DNA from: JAGQOZ01 sp041399205
Lineage (GTDB): Bacteria > Planctomycetota > Planctomycetia > Pirellulales > Pirellulaceae
DNA length: 64,000 nt
Assembly: GCA_041399205.1 (NCBI GenBank)
Contig: JAWKTK010000015.1
Coordinates: 124,001 to 188,000 of the forward strand
Direction of reading: 5' to 3'
Of the stretch, positions 16,981 through 26,800 are shown in pieces. The number at the start of each line of letters is the position of its first letter. Position 1 is the stretch's first letter. Under the pieces are notes generated by a model. The model ran no database searches and was not told where the DNA came from. It was given only the letters and a program-made list of their open reading frames with translations. Made by a program: the position numbers and the translations under genes.

Positions 16981-17562
16981 GTGACCATTCCCGCTGAGTA
17001 CATTTCGACTTACGGTTCGCTATCCATGACGACGACTCGTCGCCCATCATCCGATTCGGATTCCAATCCGATGATCGACCTGGAGGATCTCATTCAGAAT
17101 CACCAGGCCGGGATTTGGCGTTATTTGCGTTCGCTGGGATGTACGCAAGCTGAAGCGGATGATTTGACGCAAGATACTTTTTTGGCAGTTATCAAGAAGC
17201 CATTTGAATCGTTCGGTCCGGCCGCAACAGCAGGTTATTTGCGCAAAGTTGCCTATAACCGTTTTATTAGTGTGCGGCGACGAATGGGCAGAATGGTCTT
17301 GAAGGAAGAGATTGAAGTCATTGACCAAGCGTGGAGCCGCTTGGCGTCAGATGATCAAGGTGAAGCCATGTTGGACGCCCTGAGGACGTGCCTTGGTCAG
17401 CTGACCAAACGAGCTCGTTGGTCACTTGAGATGCGATTTCGCGACCGGTTATCTCGTGGCGAAATCGCGTCCGCTTTGGAAATTACAGAGCATGGGGCCA
17501 AGAACTTAATGCAGCGAGCAAAAAAGCAACTGAAGCAGTGTATTGAAGACAAAGCAAAATGA
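16981..17562 (+). CDS. RNA polymerase sigma factor, ECF subfamily
   Basis: A sigma-70 factor of the extracytoplasmic-function group, up to 193 residues. Region 2 spans IWRYLRSLGCTQAEADDLTQDTFLAVIKK and continues to YLRKVAYNRFISVRRR; region 4 is the helix-turn-helix near SRGEIASALEITEHGAKNLMQRAKKQL. There is no region 3. Two starts are possible: GTG 16981, with AGG close upstream, and ATG 17026, which gives a shorter Ser/Thr/Asp-rich tail; the choice does not affect the domains. The stop overlaps the ATG of the next gene in ATGA, so sigma factor and membrane-anchored partner are translationally coupled. Such coupling is the normal signature of a sigma/anti-sigma pair. Confidence 0.92.
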   Translation: MTIPAEYISTYGSLSMTTTRRPSSDSDSNPMIDLEDLIQNHQAGIWRYLRSLGCTQAEADDLTQDTFLAVIKKPFESFGPAATAGYLRKVAYNRFISVRRRMGRMVLKEEIEVIDQAWSRLASDDQGEAMLDALRTCLGQLTKRARWSLEMRFRDRLSRGEIASALEITEHGAKNLMQRAKKQLKQCIEDKAK

Positions 17563-19460
17563 ACGGCCAAACTCATCCAGATCATGGCTCTGATGATCTC
17601 TTGATCGATTCGCTCTTGAGCGAAGTCCTAGGCGGTGAAACTCCGCCAGACTTGCGGGATCGAATCATGGCGGCTGCGCGCCAAGTAGAATTGCCGGACG
17701 CATTGGAAACGGAACAGGATCTTGATGGTTTAGGCATCCAAGTTCGAACGAACTTCCACCAAGACTTTGGTGCATCGTCGGTGACCAGAATGGCGCGTCG
17801 CCGCAGACGAGTTCGTTCGGAAACACCATGGTCATTGTTCTTTGTCGCGCTCAGCTTGCTGGCATTGTTCACCGCCATCGGATACTTGGCTTCTCTGGAC
17901 AAACGGCAGCCGCAAATGGTGGACGCCCCGAATTCGCCCGCTCCGGTTGCTCCTGCAGAAAGCTTGGTGGAAGCGGAATCTTCGATACCTGAAGTGCAAG
18001 AAGAAACGCCGATCGAAGTCGTTCCGGAGCCTGTAAACGAATTCGTACGCCCCAGTCTGCAGGACGCCTTGGCTGCTCGGCATGAACCGCCCGAGGTCTC
18101 ATTCGGATCCAGCGAATTTCAGAACAGCGCCGCTTCTTCCGATGCGGAAATTGTCGCTTTCGTCAACGCAACCCTACAGCAATCATGGACGTCGGAACGG
18201 ATTGAAGTGGCGCCATTAGCGTCGGACGAAGCATGGTGTGATCGAGTGTTTCTGGCGGTGCTGGGTCGACAGCCAAGTCCAGAAGAACGCAATGCCTTTG
18301 TGCGAACCAAAGATGCCAACAAGGATGTGAGATTGATCCGGTGGCTGGTGAATTCGGAACGAACAAGTGCCGATGTGCAACGTCGCTGGTCGGGTATTCT
18401 GGCGTCGCGTTTGGTGCGACCTTTACGAGACCGTTCGGCAGATCTAGCCGCAGTTCAGGCCAGCGTCCAAGGCTGGTTAGAAGACAACCGTTTGGATCAA
18501 ACCGTTCGTTTGATGTTGACATCGGACGAATTTGTGAAACTATACGATTTGCCCACCAGCCAATCGGCCGTCGATCTGGCCAGTCAATTTTGTCGAACGA
18601 TTCTGGGGCAACGTACGGACTGTGCTGGTTGTCACGCAGATAGTCAGCAACGGTGGCAGCCGCACGAAGTGCATTCCTTGGCGTGGTACTTTGAAGGCTC
18701 TGTTAATCCGTCCGACGCGGTGGCGGTCGAGCGGCGGCGTCAGTTTGCGGATGAATTGGTGCAACGTGACGATATGAGTCGGGTGGTGGTAGACCAAGTC
18801 TGGCGTACATTTTTCGGCTATGGCTTCTCGGCCATTCCCGGTGATTTGCAGAATCGATCCACCGTTTCTCATGCGGCCGTGTTAGATCGGTTGGCTCAGG
18901 AGTTTGTGGCATCGGACTATGACTTGCGAAAGTTGACGTCTTGGATTGCGTCTAGTCGTTCGTTTCGTTTAGAAGCGGGGACATTGCAAACGTCCGACGT
19001 CATGGCAGACGGCAGCGTGGCCTTCAATCGGTTCTATCAGCCGAATCGCATATCGGACACGTTGGCAAATTCGTTGCAGTTGGTGGCTTCGGCCAGCAAG
19101 AATATTGTGGCCACCGAAGCGTCCAGTGGCGAAGTGGTTGCCAGACGAGATGACAATTTGCTAGAGCCGAACGAGTTTGGTCGGCAGATCACCAACAACG
19201 AGATTGCTCGGACCGTATCGCTGATGAATTCCGATGCGGACCGTCGAAGGTTGCTTGTCAAATTGGATCTCGTTCGTTCCCTCGCGGCTTCGTCAATGTC
19301 CACAGAGGATCAGATCAACCATCTTTTCCTGGAGTTCACCGGCCAATTGCCAACGGACAATGAACAGAAGTTTGCCAAACGAATTGTGGATGCGCACCCT
19401 GACGATATGGAATTCGGACTACGCGACATCGCCTGGTCTTTGTTCAACGCCCAGTTGTAA
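17559..19460 (+). CDS. Membrane-anchored DUF1549/DUF1553 protein with anti-sigma-like N-terminus
   Basis: A 633-residue protein. Residues 1-88 are cytoplasmic and contain LLIDSLLSEVLGGETPPDLRD, resembling short planctomycete anti-sigma-like leaders. One membrane helix spans about 91-112 (WSLFFVALSLLALFTAIGYL). A Pro/Glu/Val-rich linker runs to about 160. The outer part resembles DUF1549 (WCDRVFLAVLGRQPSPEERN), then carries one CxxCH at 355-359 (CAGCH), the c-type heme motif, and then resembles DUF1553 (VVDQVWRTFFGYGF, LDRLAQEFVASDYDLRKLTSWI). It overlaps the ECF sigma gene by four bases. The arrangement suggests an envelope sensor controlling the sigma factor; a heme- or redox-based signal is inference only. 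Confidence 0.82.
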   Translation: MNGQTHPDHGSDDLLIDSLLSEVLGGETPPDLRDRIMAAARQVELPDALETEQDLDGLGIQVRTNFHQDFGASSVTRMARRRRRVRSETPWSLFFVALSLLALFTAIGYLASLDKRQPQMVDAPNSPAPVAPAESLVEAESSIPEVQEETPIEVVPEPVNEFVRPSLQDALAARHEPPEVSFGSSEFQNSAASSDAEIVAFVNATLQQSWTSERIEVAPLASDEAWCDRVFLAVLGRQPSPEERNAFVRTKDANKDVRLIRWLVNSERTSADVQRRWSGILASRLVRPLRDRSADLAAVQASVQGWLEDNRLDQTVRLMLTSDEFVKLYDLPTSQSAVDLASQFCRTILGQRTDCAGCHADSQQRWQPHEVHSLAWYFEGSVNPSDAVAVERRRQFADELVQRDDMSRVVVDQVWRTFFGYGFSAIPGDLQNRSTVSHAAVLDRLAQEFVASDYDLRKLTSWIASSRSFRLEAGTLQTSDVMADGSVAFNRFYQPNRISDTLANSLQLVASASKNIVATEASSGEVVARRDDNLLEPNEFGRQITNNEIARTVSLMNSDADRRRLLVKLDLVRSLAASSMSTEDQINHLFLEFTGQLPTDNEQKFAKRIVDAHPDDMEFGLRDIAWSLFNAQL

Positions 19461-19641
19461 CCGGTTGATCTTCATCCACGCCGAAAGCGATGGTGCGTAA
19501 TACGTTGGTTCGCGCACCGCTCTTGTGGTTCGGCGGCGCTCGAGTAAACTCGGGGCAGTTCGTTCGAATGCAATCGGCGTTTGGCTTTGCCAATACGGTT
19601 GCCAGCATCTGTCTGTCTCTGTGAAAGTCCAAAGTCCCGCT

Positions 19642-20154
19642 ATGCCCGCGAAGAAATCCGCTCCGTCAAGGAAGAAATCGACAAGTCAACGGTTTTGGTT
19701 GTTGAAGACCGAGCCGAATTCGTATTCCATCCAGGATCTGGCGGGCGAAAAGAATCAGACTACGTGTTGGGACGGAGTTCGCAACTACCAAGCCAGGAAT
19801 TTCATGCGAGACGACATGCAAGTTGGAGATCGAGTGCTGGTGTATCATTCCAACGCCAATCCACCAGCCGTGGTGGGTACGGCCAAAATTGCCAAGGAAG
19901 CGTACCCAGACCATACCGCCTGGGATGCCAACAACAAGCACTATGACGAAAAGTCAACGCCCGAAAATCCTCGGTGGCTGATGGTCGATATCCAGCTGGA
20001 ACAAATCTTTGACCGAGAAATCAGTTTGACCGAACTACGCGAAGTCGCGGCACTTAAGGACATGGAACTCTTAAGAAAAGGGTCGCGTTTGTCCGTACAA
20101 CCGGTACGCAAAAGCGAATTCCAGCAGATTTTGAAGCTGGCCGGATCGAGTTAG
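19642..20154 (+). CDS. EVE domain-containing protein
   Basis: A 170-residue protein. After a short Lys/Ser-rich start (MPAKKSAPSRKKS) comes one EVE domain, a PUA-like fold thought to bind modified bases. Typical blocks are FWLLKTEPNSYSIQDL, TCWDGVRNYQARNFMRD, VGDRVLVYHSN and VVGTAKIAKEAYPDHTAWD. The start was set at the ATG before the Lys-rich leader because an upstream extension has no domain resemblance. It stands between the DUF1549/DUF1553 gene and a DUF6580 gene on the same strand; no modification or restriction gene adjoins it, so the usual housekeeping-like, unassigned EVE role is assumed. Confidence 0.92.
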   Translation: MPAKKSAPSRKKSTSQRFWLLKTEPNSYSIQDLAGEKNQTTCWDGVRNYQARNFMRDDMQVGDRVLVYHSNANPPAVVGTAKIAKEAYPDHTAWDANNKHYDEKSTPENPRWLMVDIQLEQIFDREISLTELREVAALKDMELLRKGSRLSVQPVRKSEFQQILKLAGSS

Positions 20155-20268
20155 CAATTCCAAAGTCCACTTGCGGTCCATCCAATCAGCCCGAGACTAT
20201 CCAGATGGCACTGGAACTGACCGGCGGGAACGACTATCTTGTTGGCTTCCGAAGAATCAAGCCAAGGA

Positions 20269-20886
20269 ATGTTACTCGACGTGACGGGAGCTGTTGTGAA
20301 TCGCCAGAATCTGAGCCAAATGGTGTTGTTTGTTTTCATCGTTGCCGGTGCATCGGTAGTGCGAGTGCAACTGAGCGAAATCCCCAACTTCGCGCCAGTG
20401 GCTGCAGTTGCGCTTTTTGCGGGCTTCCTGTTTTCATCACGCTGGTTGGCCCTGGCAACGCCACTTTCCATCATGCTGATCAGCGATTCGTTTCTGGGTG
20501 GCTACGATTGGCGATTGATGGTTGCCGTATATGGCATGCTGTGCTTGCCCGTCTTCTTTAATCGCGTCATTCGCCAGTATTTCGACCTGCGGACCTCGTC
20601 TGGAATCGGCACCGTGACTCGTGTCGCTGGACTAGTCGGCTGCAGCTTGGCCTGTTCGCTGGCATTCTTCCTGGTCACCAACTATGTTTCCTGGCTGACA
20701 TGGTATCAAAACGGATCCACTTCGTTGTGGCAAAGCTACGTGCAAGCGTTGCCCTTCTTTCGCTACACGGTATTGGGCGATCTGATTTTCGCGACATTGC
20801 TGTTCGGCGTCTACGCCATTGCCGCATCGCTGACGACGGCTGGTCAAAAGTCTGCAACCAGCATGGACGTGGCCTCAAGCTGCTAA
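20269..20886 (+). CDS. DUF6580 family membrane protein
   Basis: A protein of about 205 residues with five or six hydrophobic helices. The block IPNFAPVAAVALFAGFLF is characteristic of the DUF6580 family of putative transport proteins, which look like S-components of energy-coupling-factor transporters. Other helices include WLALATPLSIMLISDSFLGG and LACSLAFFLVTNYVSWL. The start is uncertain: a TTG at 20239, ATG 20269 and ATG 20320 are all in frame, and ribosome binding sites do not discriminate. The substrate is unknown. It is followed by a dispersed repeat (20938-20960) and then by a convergent gene. Confidence 0.8.
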   Translation: MLLDVTGAVVNRQNLSQMVLFVFIVAGASVVRVQLSEIPNFAPVAAVALFAGFLFSSRWLALATPLSIMLISDSFLGGYDWRLMVAVYGMLCLPVFFNRVIRQYFDLRTSSGIGTVTRVAGLVGCSLACSLAFFLVTNYVSWLTWYQNGSTSLWQSYVQALPFFRYTVLGDLIFATLLFGVYAIAASLTTAGQKSATSMDVASSC

Positions 20887-20937
20887 GCCAAGCGTCGTGT
20901 CTGCCTTCGCGCTTGCGACGGTTGATCATCGTGCTCC

Positions 20938-20960
20938 GTAGTGGATGAGGTGACAAATCC
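20938..20960. repeat. Dispersed repeat family C, single copy
   Basis: GTAGTGGATGAGGTGACAAATCC matches, at 20 of 23 positions, the unit at 59113-59135 and resembles variant units of the array at 10145-10216. It lies between the convergent DUF6580 gene and the 896-residue protein gene. Confidence 0.75.
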
Positions 20961-21027
20961 GTTCCTTCCGCAATCGGCTTGCATATTCACGACTACGTTT
21001 CCCGACTGTCCAACACTGGTACTTGGC

Positions 21028-23718
21028 TTAGCGCGAAATCCGCGAATCACCTTCCAATTGCCGAACCGTCGGCTCCTGGGCAACTCGATCTTCTTTTGGT
21101 ACGCCAAGTGAAAGGCCAATCCAACCGTCTTCTGCCACGAATTGCGTCGGCTCCATTTTGGCCAGCCGAGGATTCTCTTCGAAGCGACCGCGCAGGATAC
21201 TAAACCGATGGTCGCCCGCCGTGACTTTGGTAAAGATACCGCGCAGCGCAATCCGGTCTCGGAATCCGATACGTTCACTGATCAATTCGATACCACCTTC
21301 GCGCTGCAGATCGACATGGGTCTTGCAGAAGTCTGCTCGATAGCGAGCTTTCACAATGAAGTTTCGCCACTGCTTTTGACCCACGTGCAATTCGGCAATG
21401 CGAAACACCAGCAGGACTCGGTTGTCACTGAATTCAAAACGAATCGGTTCGACTTGCGCCAATCGCAGCGTCACGTCTTGAGGCAGATCTTGGTGGATGT
21501 CTTGGCGGTCAATTCCCAACTTTTGACGCAATTCGGCCAGCAGTAATTCCAACTCCACTTTCCGGCCGCCCAGTTCGAGTCTTTCGATGGCATTGTTCAC
21601 GGCTGACTGATGGATTTGCAGGCTCATGAGGCTATTGGCGAGTGCTCGCGGTCTGGGCGTGGACGCCGCCAGTTGATTTGGGCTGGCCAAGCGGCAACGC
21701 ATGGTCAACCGCTGCGGAGTCGTTTTCATTTCAATGGCACGCGGATCCAAATTCATTTCGCGAAGCGGCGTCAAAACGTCTTGCTGAAATTTCGCTTCCA
21801 ATTCCGAGGCGCGAATATCCACGGCTTCGTGCAAGCGTTGCCGAGCGGCCGAAGAGACTTTGTCTCGCATATGAGCTTGCACTTTGTTGCGGCTTTCCCG
21901 ATGTTCGTCAATCGCCAACTGCCGGATGACCCAACCAAGAATGGGAAAACGGTCATACTCGGTTTCCACGTCCAGCAATTGTGACCGACCGTTGGCATCT
22001 GCACCTGCTGGCGTCACGCTCACGCCTTGCGGACTGACTGACAATTGTTGGTCAGCCGTGAACTCGGAACGGCCTCGGCTAAACAACCGCACCGGACCTT
22101 TGTAAGAAACCGTATTGGACGTCGCCTGACCTCGAGCCGACAGCCGCATGCGCCATTGCGTCTGGTCAGGAATCAGCGATACGGAAAGCTGCGTCCAAGT
22201 GTCGTTGCGTCCTAGGACGCGCGCCCCCAGGACGTTGTCTTCCACTTTTTCTTGGATTGGTTTGAGCACGGGCATCATGTGGTTCAGCAATTCGCCGGTC
22301 ACCACCAACCGCACGTTGGCGTTGCGATAGTGCTGATCCAAAGACGCGCGTAACGATTGAATTTGCGGATGACGAACCCAAGCCAAATGCTGGATTTCGC
22401 GAACAAGATAGTCCGACGCCACGGGCGAACGATATGATTCGAAATCTTCCATCGCCGTTAGCAAGTCGACTGCGTCCAACGGTGCTTCCGCCCACACGGC
22501 CAAAGAATCCTGTAGTTCGCGAAAATCGTGTTGATCCAAGAACGCTCGTTGCTGTGGACTCAATTTATGTGTGGCCAGCTTGGTCAGAACGCGACGAGCG
22601 ACCTTGGTGCGAATCGAAGGATCCACTTCGTACTGCGACGCGTCGGCCTCTAAGATTCGCTGCAGTTCCAAATAGCGAATCCATGTTTCCCCGTTGGCTG
22701 ATTTGGTAAACGCTTCGTGAAGCCGCTGGGCGGTGAGTTTGATGGACGAATTCGGCGCATCAGAAACAGCGGGCTGCGCCAGCACTCGCAGCAAATCCTG
22801 CCAAATCGCCACTCGACGCACCAACGCGTATCCCGTGCGACGCACATCGGCCGCCACGGCAGGATCGGCCACTCGAGGTTCGTGAATGGACGGATCGTCC
22901 GCCAAGCGAACCAATTTCTGCAGACTCGGTTGCCACGCCGATGGTTGGTCCAACGAATGCGATTGCATGCGATCAATTTCTCGCAAAACTTGGTCGATCC
23001 AATCGCTGATCTCACCAGTGATCCCCGTGGGTCGCAAATCGTTTAGTTGCTGGACCAACGCTTGCGGTGCCGGCCAGGACACAAATTCCGATTGGTCGCC
23101 GGTTACGTCGACTAGATGCGTAGACTGGTCGTCGCCAACAGCCGTTTTGCTGTTGTCGCTATTTGCTTCTTGGAAGTTGTTTGGCGAAACAACTTCCAAT
23201 TCCAAGTCCGGCATGTGTTGCAGGTCAAATAGCGTGACATTGGAACCGGCTTCCAACTTAACGCTTTGACCGTCGCCAGGTCGCAATCCGTGCATCGGTG
23301 GTTCGGGTGACACGCCCATGTCATTCGCGTCGGGCAATGCTTTCTTGGTTATCTGACCGACCAATCGAGTAGGCACGGTTGCGCGTGGCCGTCGAGGTAT
23401 CGGCACGGGATAACGTTCGCTGCGTTCGGAAGCAAAGCGAAACGGACTTGCTGACGAACCATGGCGGCTACCAAAATGCTGTATTCGATCCGATACCAAA
23501 ACGGGCGCTGGTGCTGGCCGATGCGAACGAACGCTTCGTGACGATGCAGTGTCGATCCAATCCGCCGCCGCTGGGCGAGTGGCGTGGTTTGTAAGCAGTG
23601 AATTACTTTGAGAACGAACGACACCAAAGCGAGTATGTTGGCTAACGACAAACGCCCACACCACAACGACAATGGCCAGCGCAATGGGCCAGCTTCGTGA
23701 TTTGGGGTAGGCTTCCAT
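21028..23718 (-). CDS. Large hypothetical protein with N-terminal membrane anchor
   Basis: An 896-residue protein with no recognised family. One membrane helix or signal anchor lies near residues 11-26 (PIALAIVVVVWAFVVSQ). Residues about 40-200 are Ser/Pro/Arg-rich and probably disordered. The remaining 650 residues look mixed alpha/beta, with long helical stretches (RKVARRVLTKLATHKLS-like) and a C-terminal beta-rich part (FSDNRVLLVFRIAELHVGQK to DGWIGLSLGV). GGAAG lies about ten bases before the ATG. It probably resides in the periplasm, tethered to the inner membrane. Its only same-strand neighbour upstream is the DUF11 giant, beyond about 170 bases. Confidence 0.8.
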   Translation of the reverse strand: MEAYPKSRSWPIALAIVVVVWAFVVSQHTRFGVVRSQSNSLLTNHATRPAAADWIDTASSRSVRSHRPAPAPVLVSDRIQHFGSRHGSSASPFRFASERSERYPVPIPRRPRATVPTRLVGQITKKALPDANDMGVSPEPPMHGLRPGDGQSVKLEAGSNVTLFDLQHMPDLELEVVSPNNFQEANSDNSKTAVGDDQSTHLVDVTGDQSEFVSWPAPQALVQQLNDLRPTGITGEISDWIDQVLREIDRMQSHSLDQPSAWQPSLQKLVRLADDPSIHEPRVADPAVAADVRRTGYALVRRVAIWQDLLRVLAQPAVSDAPNSSIKLTAQRLHEAFTKSANGETWIRYLELQRILEADASQYEVDPSIRTKVARRVLTKLATHKLSPQQRAFLDQHDFRELQDSLAVWAEAPLDAVDLLTAMEDFESYRSPVASDYLVREIQHLAWVRHPQIQSLRASLDQHYRNANVRLVVTGELLNHMMPVLKPIQEKVEDNVLGARVLGRNDTWTQLSVSLIPDQTQWRMRLSARGQATSNTVSYKGPVRLFSRGRSEFTADQQLSVSPQGVSVTPAGADANGRSQLLDVETEYDRFPILGWVIRQLAIDEHRESRNKVQAHMRDKVSSAARQRLHEAVDIRASELEAKFQQDVLTPLREMNLDPRAIEMKTTPQRLTMRCRLASPNQLAASTPRPRALANSLMSLQIHQSAVNNAIERLELGGRKVELELLLAELRQKLGIDRQDIHQDLPQDVTLRLAQVEPIRFEFSDNRVLLVFRIAELHVGQKQWRNFIVKARYRADFCKTHVDLQREGGIELISERIGFRDRIALRGIFTKVTAGDHRFSILRGRFEENPRLAKMEPTQFVAEDGWIGLSLGVPKEDRVAQEPTVRQLEGDSRISR

Positions 23719-23889
23719 GCTATCGTTCGTCTTCCGTTCCTTAATTTGGGCACCAAACTTGTTATCGGAAAGACGACGGCGGTAATCTGGTCAGAATTGA
23801 ACTCGAATGGAACAAGTTACCTGACCTGCTGGCAATGGTAGCGGATTGGCAAACCTGAGCACCACGTGCGATTGAGCCAGAAATGCCGA

Positions 23890-26800
23890 TTATCCGCCTG
23901 GTTGTTGAGACGACGCCAGCAGGATTCGCTTGGAGATCTGGATGGCCAATTCGCCGAAGTCAAAGTTCACGCCCGGAGTGCCAGCTACCAGCTGAATATC
24001 CGCAAACGCGGAATCGGTGGCGGTGGGACTTCCCACACTGCCGGTGCCAATGTTTTCAGGACCGTCTTGAAACGAACCGGGTTGGATTTCTTCCAGCGAA
24101 TAGGTACCCGGTACCAGATCGTCAAACAGGTACGCACCGTTGGAATCGGTCAGCGTCGATCGATTGACACTGGCTCCCGTTTCGTCCACTCCGGTCAAGA
24201 TAATCTGAACGTTCAAAATTGGCGGATCAAAATCGGTGTTCCGCAATCCGTTACGGTCCAGATCCAAATAGACGGTGCCGGACAAGCTGGTTCGATTTTC
24301 GACAATGACGTTCGTGTCCGTCGCGGAATTGTTTTGCGAATTGGTTTCGGTCTGACCCACAGCGGTGACGGTAGCCGTGTTCACCAACGAGCCGGTGGCA
24401 TCGCTGCGAACCGTACCTGTGACCGTATAAGTGATGGTACTGTTGACTGGCATGGTGACCGTGTCATTGATGGCTCCGGCACCGGATGCTGTATTTCCGG
24501 TTGCTCCACCAGACGCTACGCTGGTAAATGTCACGTTGGTTAACTGAGCTGGCAGCGTGTCGATGACAGTGGCGTTCTGCGCCACTGCGGGACCGTTGTT
24601 GCGAACCACCACCGAATACGTAACCTGATTGCCGGCAACAACCAGCGTGACATCGTCTGTCTTGGTGATACTCAAGTCGACCGAAGAATCCACACTGCTG
24701 CTGGCATCCGACAGATTATTGGCTGTGGCGATTTCTGTTACGCCGTTGGGCGCGGTGATGCTGGCCGAATTATCAATCGTTCCAGATGCCGATGCGGCGA
24801 CCGTGGCCGAAACAATGTAGGTGATGGTACTGCCCACGGTCATGTTGACGGTATCGTTGATGTCGTTCGAACCGCTGGTGGTGTTTCCCGATACGGTGCC
24901 GGTGGATGTGCTGGTATAGGTAACGGAAGTTAATTCGGCGGGAAAAGCATCAGCAATCACTGCGCCGACCACATCGGCTGGCCCATCATTCGTTGCCACA
25001 ATCGTATAGGTCAGCGTTTCGCCAGGCGAAACCGTCGCGCGATCCACCGTCTTGGAAATGCTTAGATCAACGCTGGGCGTGATGTCTGTCTGAGCATTGT
25101 CCGAATTGTTCTGCGAATTAGTTTCCGTCACACCTTGCGGCGGTGCTACGTCGGCCGTGTTGGTCACCGTTCCGGAAGCGGACGAAGCCACCGTTCCCGT
25201 GACGGTATACGTGATGCTGGCCCCAACGCCGAGGTTGACGTTGTCGTTGATATTCCCGGTGCCACTGGCCGTATTGCCCGAAACCGTACCGCTGGTTGTG
25301 CTGGTGAAGCTGACGTTGGTCAAAAACGCCGGAAACGCATCAGTGATGGTGGCGCCATTGGCCGCCGAAGGCCCAACGTTGGTGACAATAATTTGGTATG
25401 TCAATGATTGCCCCACCACCGCACTGCTGCGATCCACCGTTTTCACGATCGAAAGGTCGACTTCGCGACGAATGGTATCGGTATCGGTAGACGAATTGTT
25501 GTCTGGGTTCGAATCTACTAATCCAGCCGGTGCGATCACGGTCGCAGTGTTTTGCAGCGAACCACTGGCCGTCGGCGAAACCAACGCGGTCACCGTATAG
25601 GTGATGGAACTACCTGCGGGAAGATCAACCGCTTCATTCAGATTGCCATTGCCCGAAGCGGAATTTCCGGTCGCGCCCCCAGTGGCAGAACTGCTGAACG
25701 TGATATTCGAAAGGGTTGCTGGAAAGACATCTTCCACCATGACACCCGTAACATCGCTGGGGCCGCTATTGCTCACGGTGATGACGTAGGTCACGTTTTC
25801 GCCCGCAACCACTTCGGTCTGGTTGTCTGTCTTGGTGATGACCAGGTCAAATTCCGGAGTGACTGTATCGGTGTCTACGGCTTCATTGTTGTCTGTGTTG
25901 ATCTCCTGAATGCCGGCGGGCGCGGTGACGGTAGCCGTATTGCGAATGGTCCCCGACGCGGAATCAATCACGGTGCCGGTAACCACGTACGTGATGGAAC
26001 TACCCACCGGCAGATTGACTGTGTCGTTGATATCGCCGGTTCCGGATGTCGTATGCCCGGAAGCTCCGCCGGATTGGCTGCTGGTGAAACTAATGTTGGT
26101 TAACTGATTCGGGAATGCGTCCACCACCGACGCTCCGTTGATGGCGCTGGGACCAGCGTTCGAAACGACGATGGTGTAAGTGACTTGGTCTCCCGGAGAA
26201 ACTTGCGTCACGCCGTCCGTTTTGGTGATGGCCAAGTCTGCTTGGGCATTCACCACATCCGGATCGATAGCCGTGTTATTCGAATCATCCAATTCCGTGA
26301 CACCGTCCGGCGCGGTGACGGTAGCTGTGTTCGAAAACGAATTCAGCGCGTTTGGACCGACAGTCCCGATCACCGTGTAGGTAATGGAACTACCCGGAGT
26401 CATATTGACGGAATCGCTGATATCGCCGCTGCCGCTGGTCGTATTTCCCGTGACGGTTCCAGTGGACGTACTTGTGAACGATGGATTGATCAGATCAGAA
26501 ATGAACGTGTCTTCTACCAATGCACCGGTCACGGCACTCGGCCCATTATTCGTAACCACAATCTCATACGTCAGGACGTCGCCGGGAACCACTTGTGTGC
26601 GATTGTTGGTTTTGGAGATGGTCAGATCGACCTGTGGCGTCAAGTTATCTATGTCCGTGGCCACATTGTTATCTTCATCCAATTCCACCACCGTATCAGG
26701 AGCCGCAATGGTGACGGTGTTTTCCAACGTTCCCGTGGCGGACGCGGCGACCGTACCGGTCACGGTGTAAGTGATGGAACTGCCTGCGGCCAGATTGACC

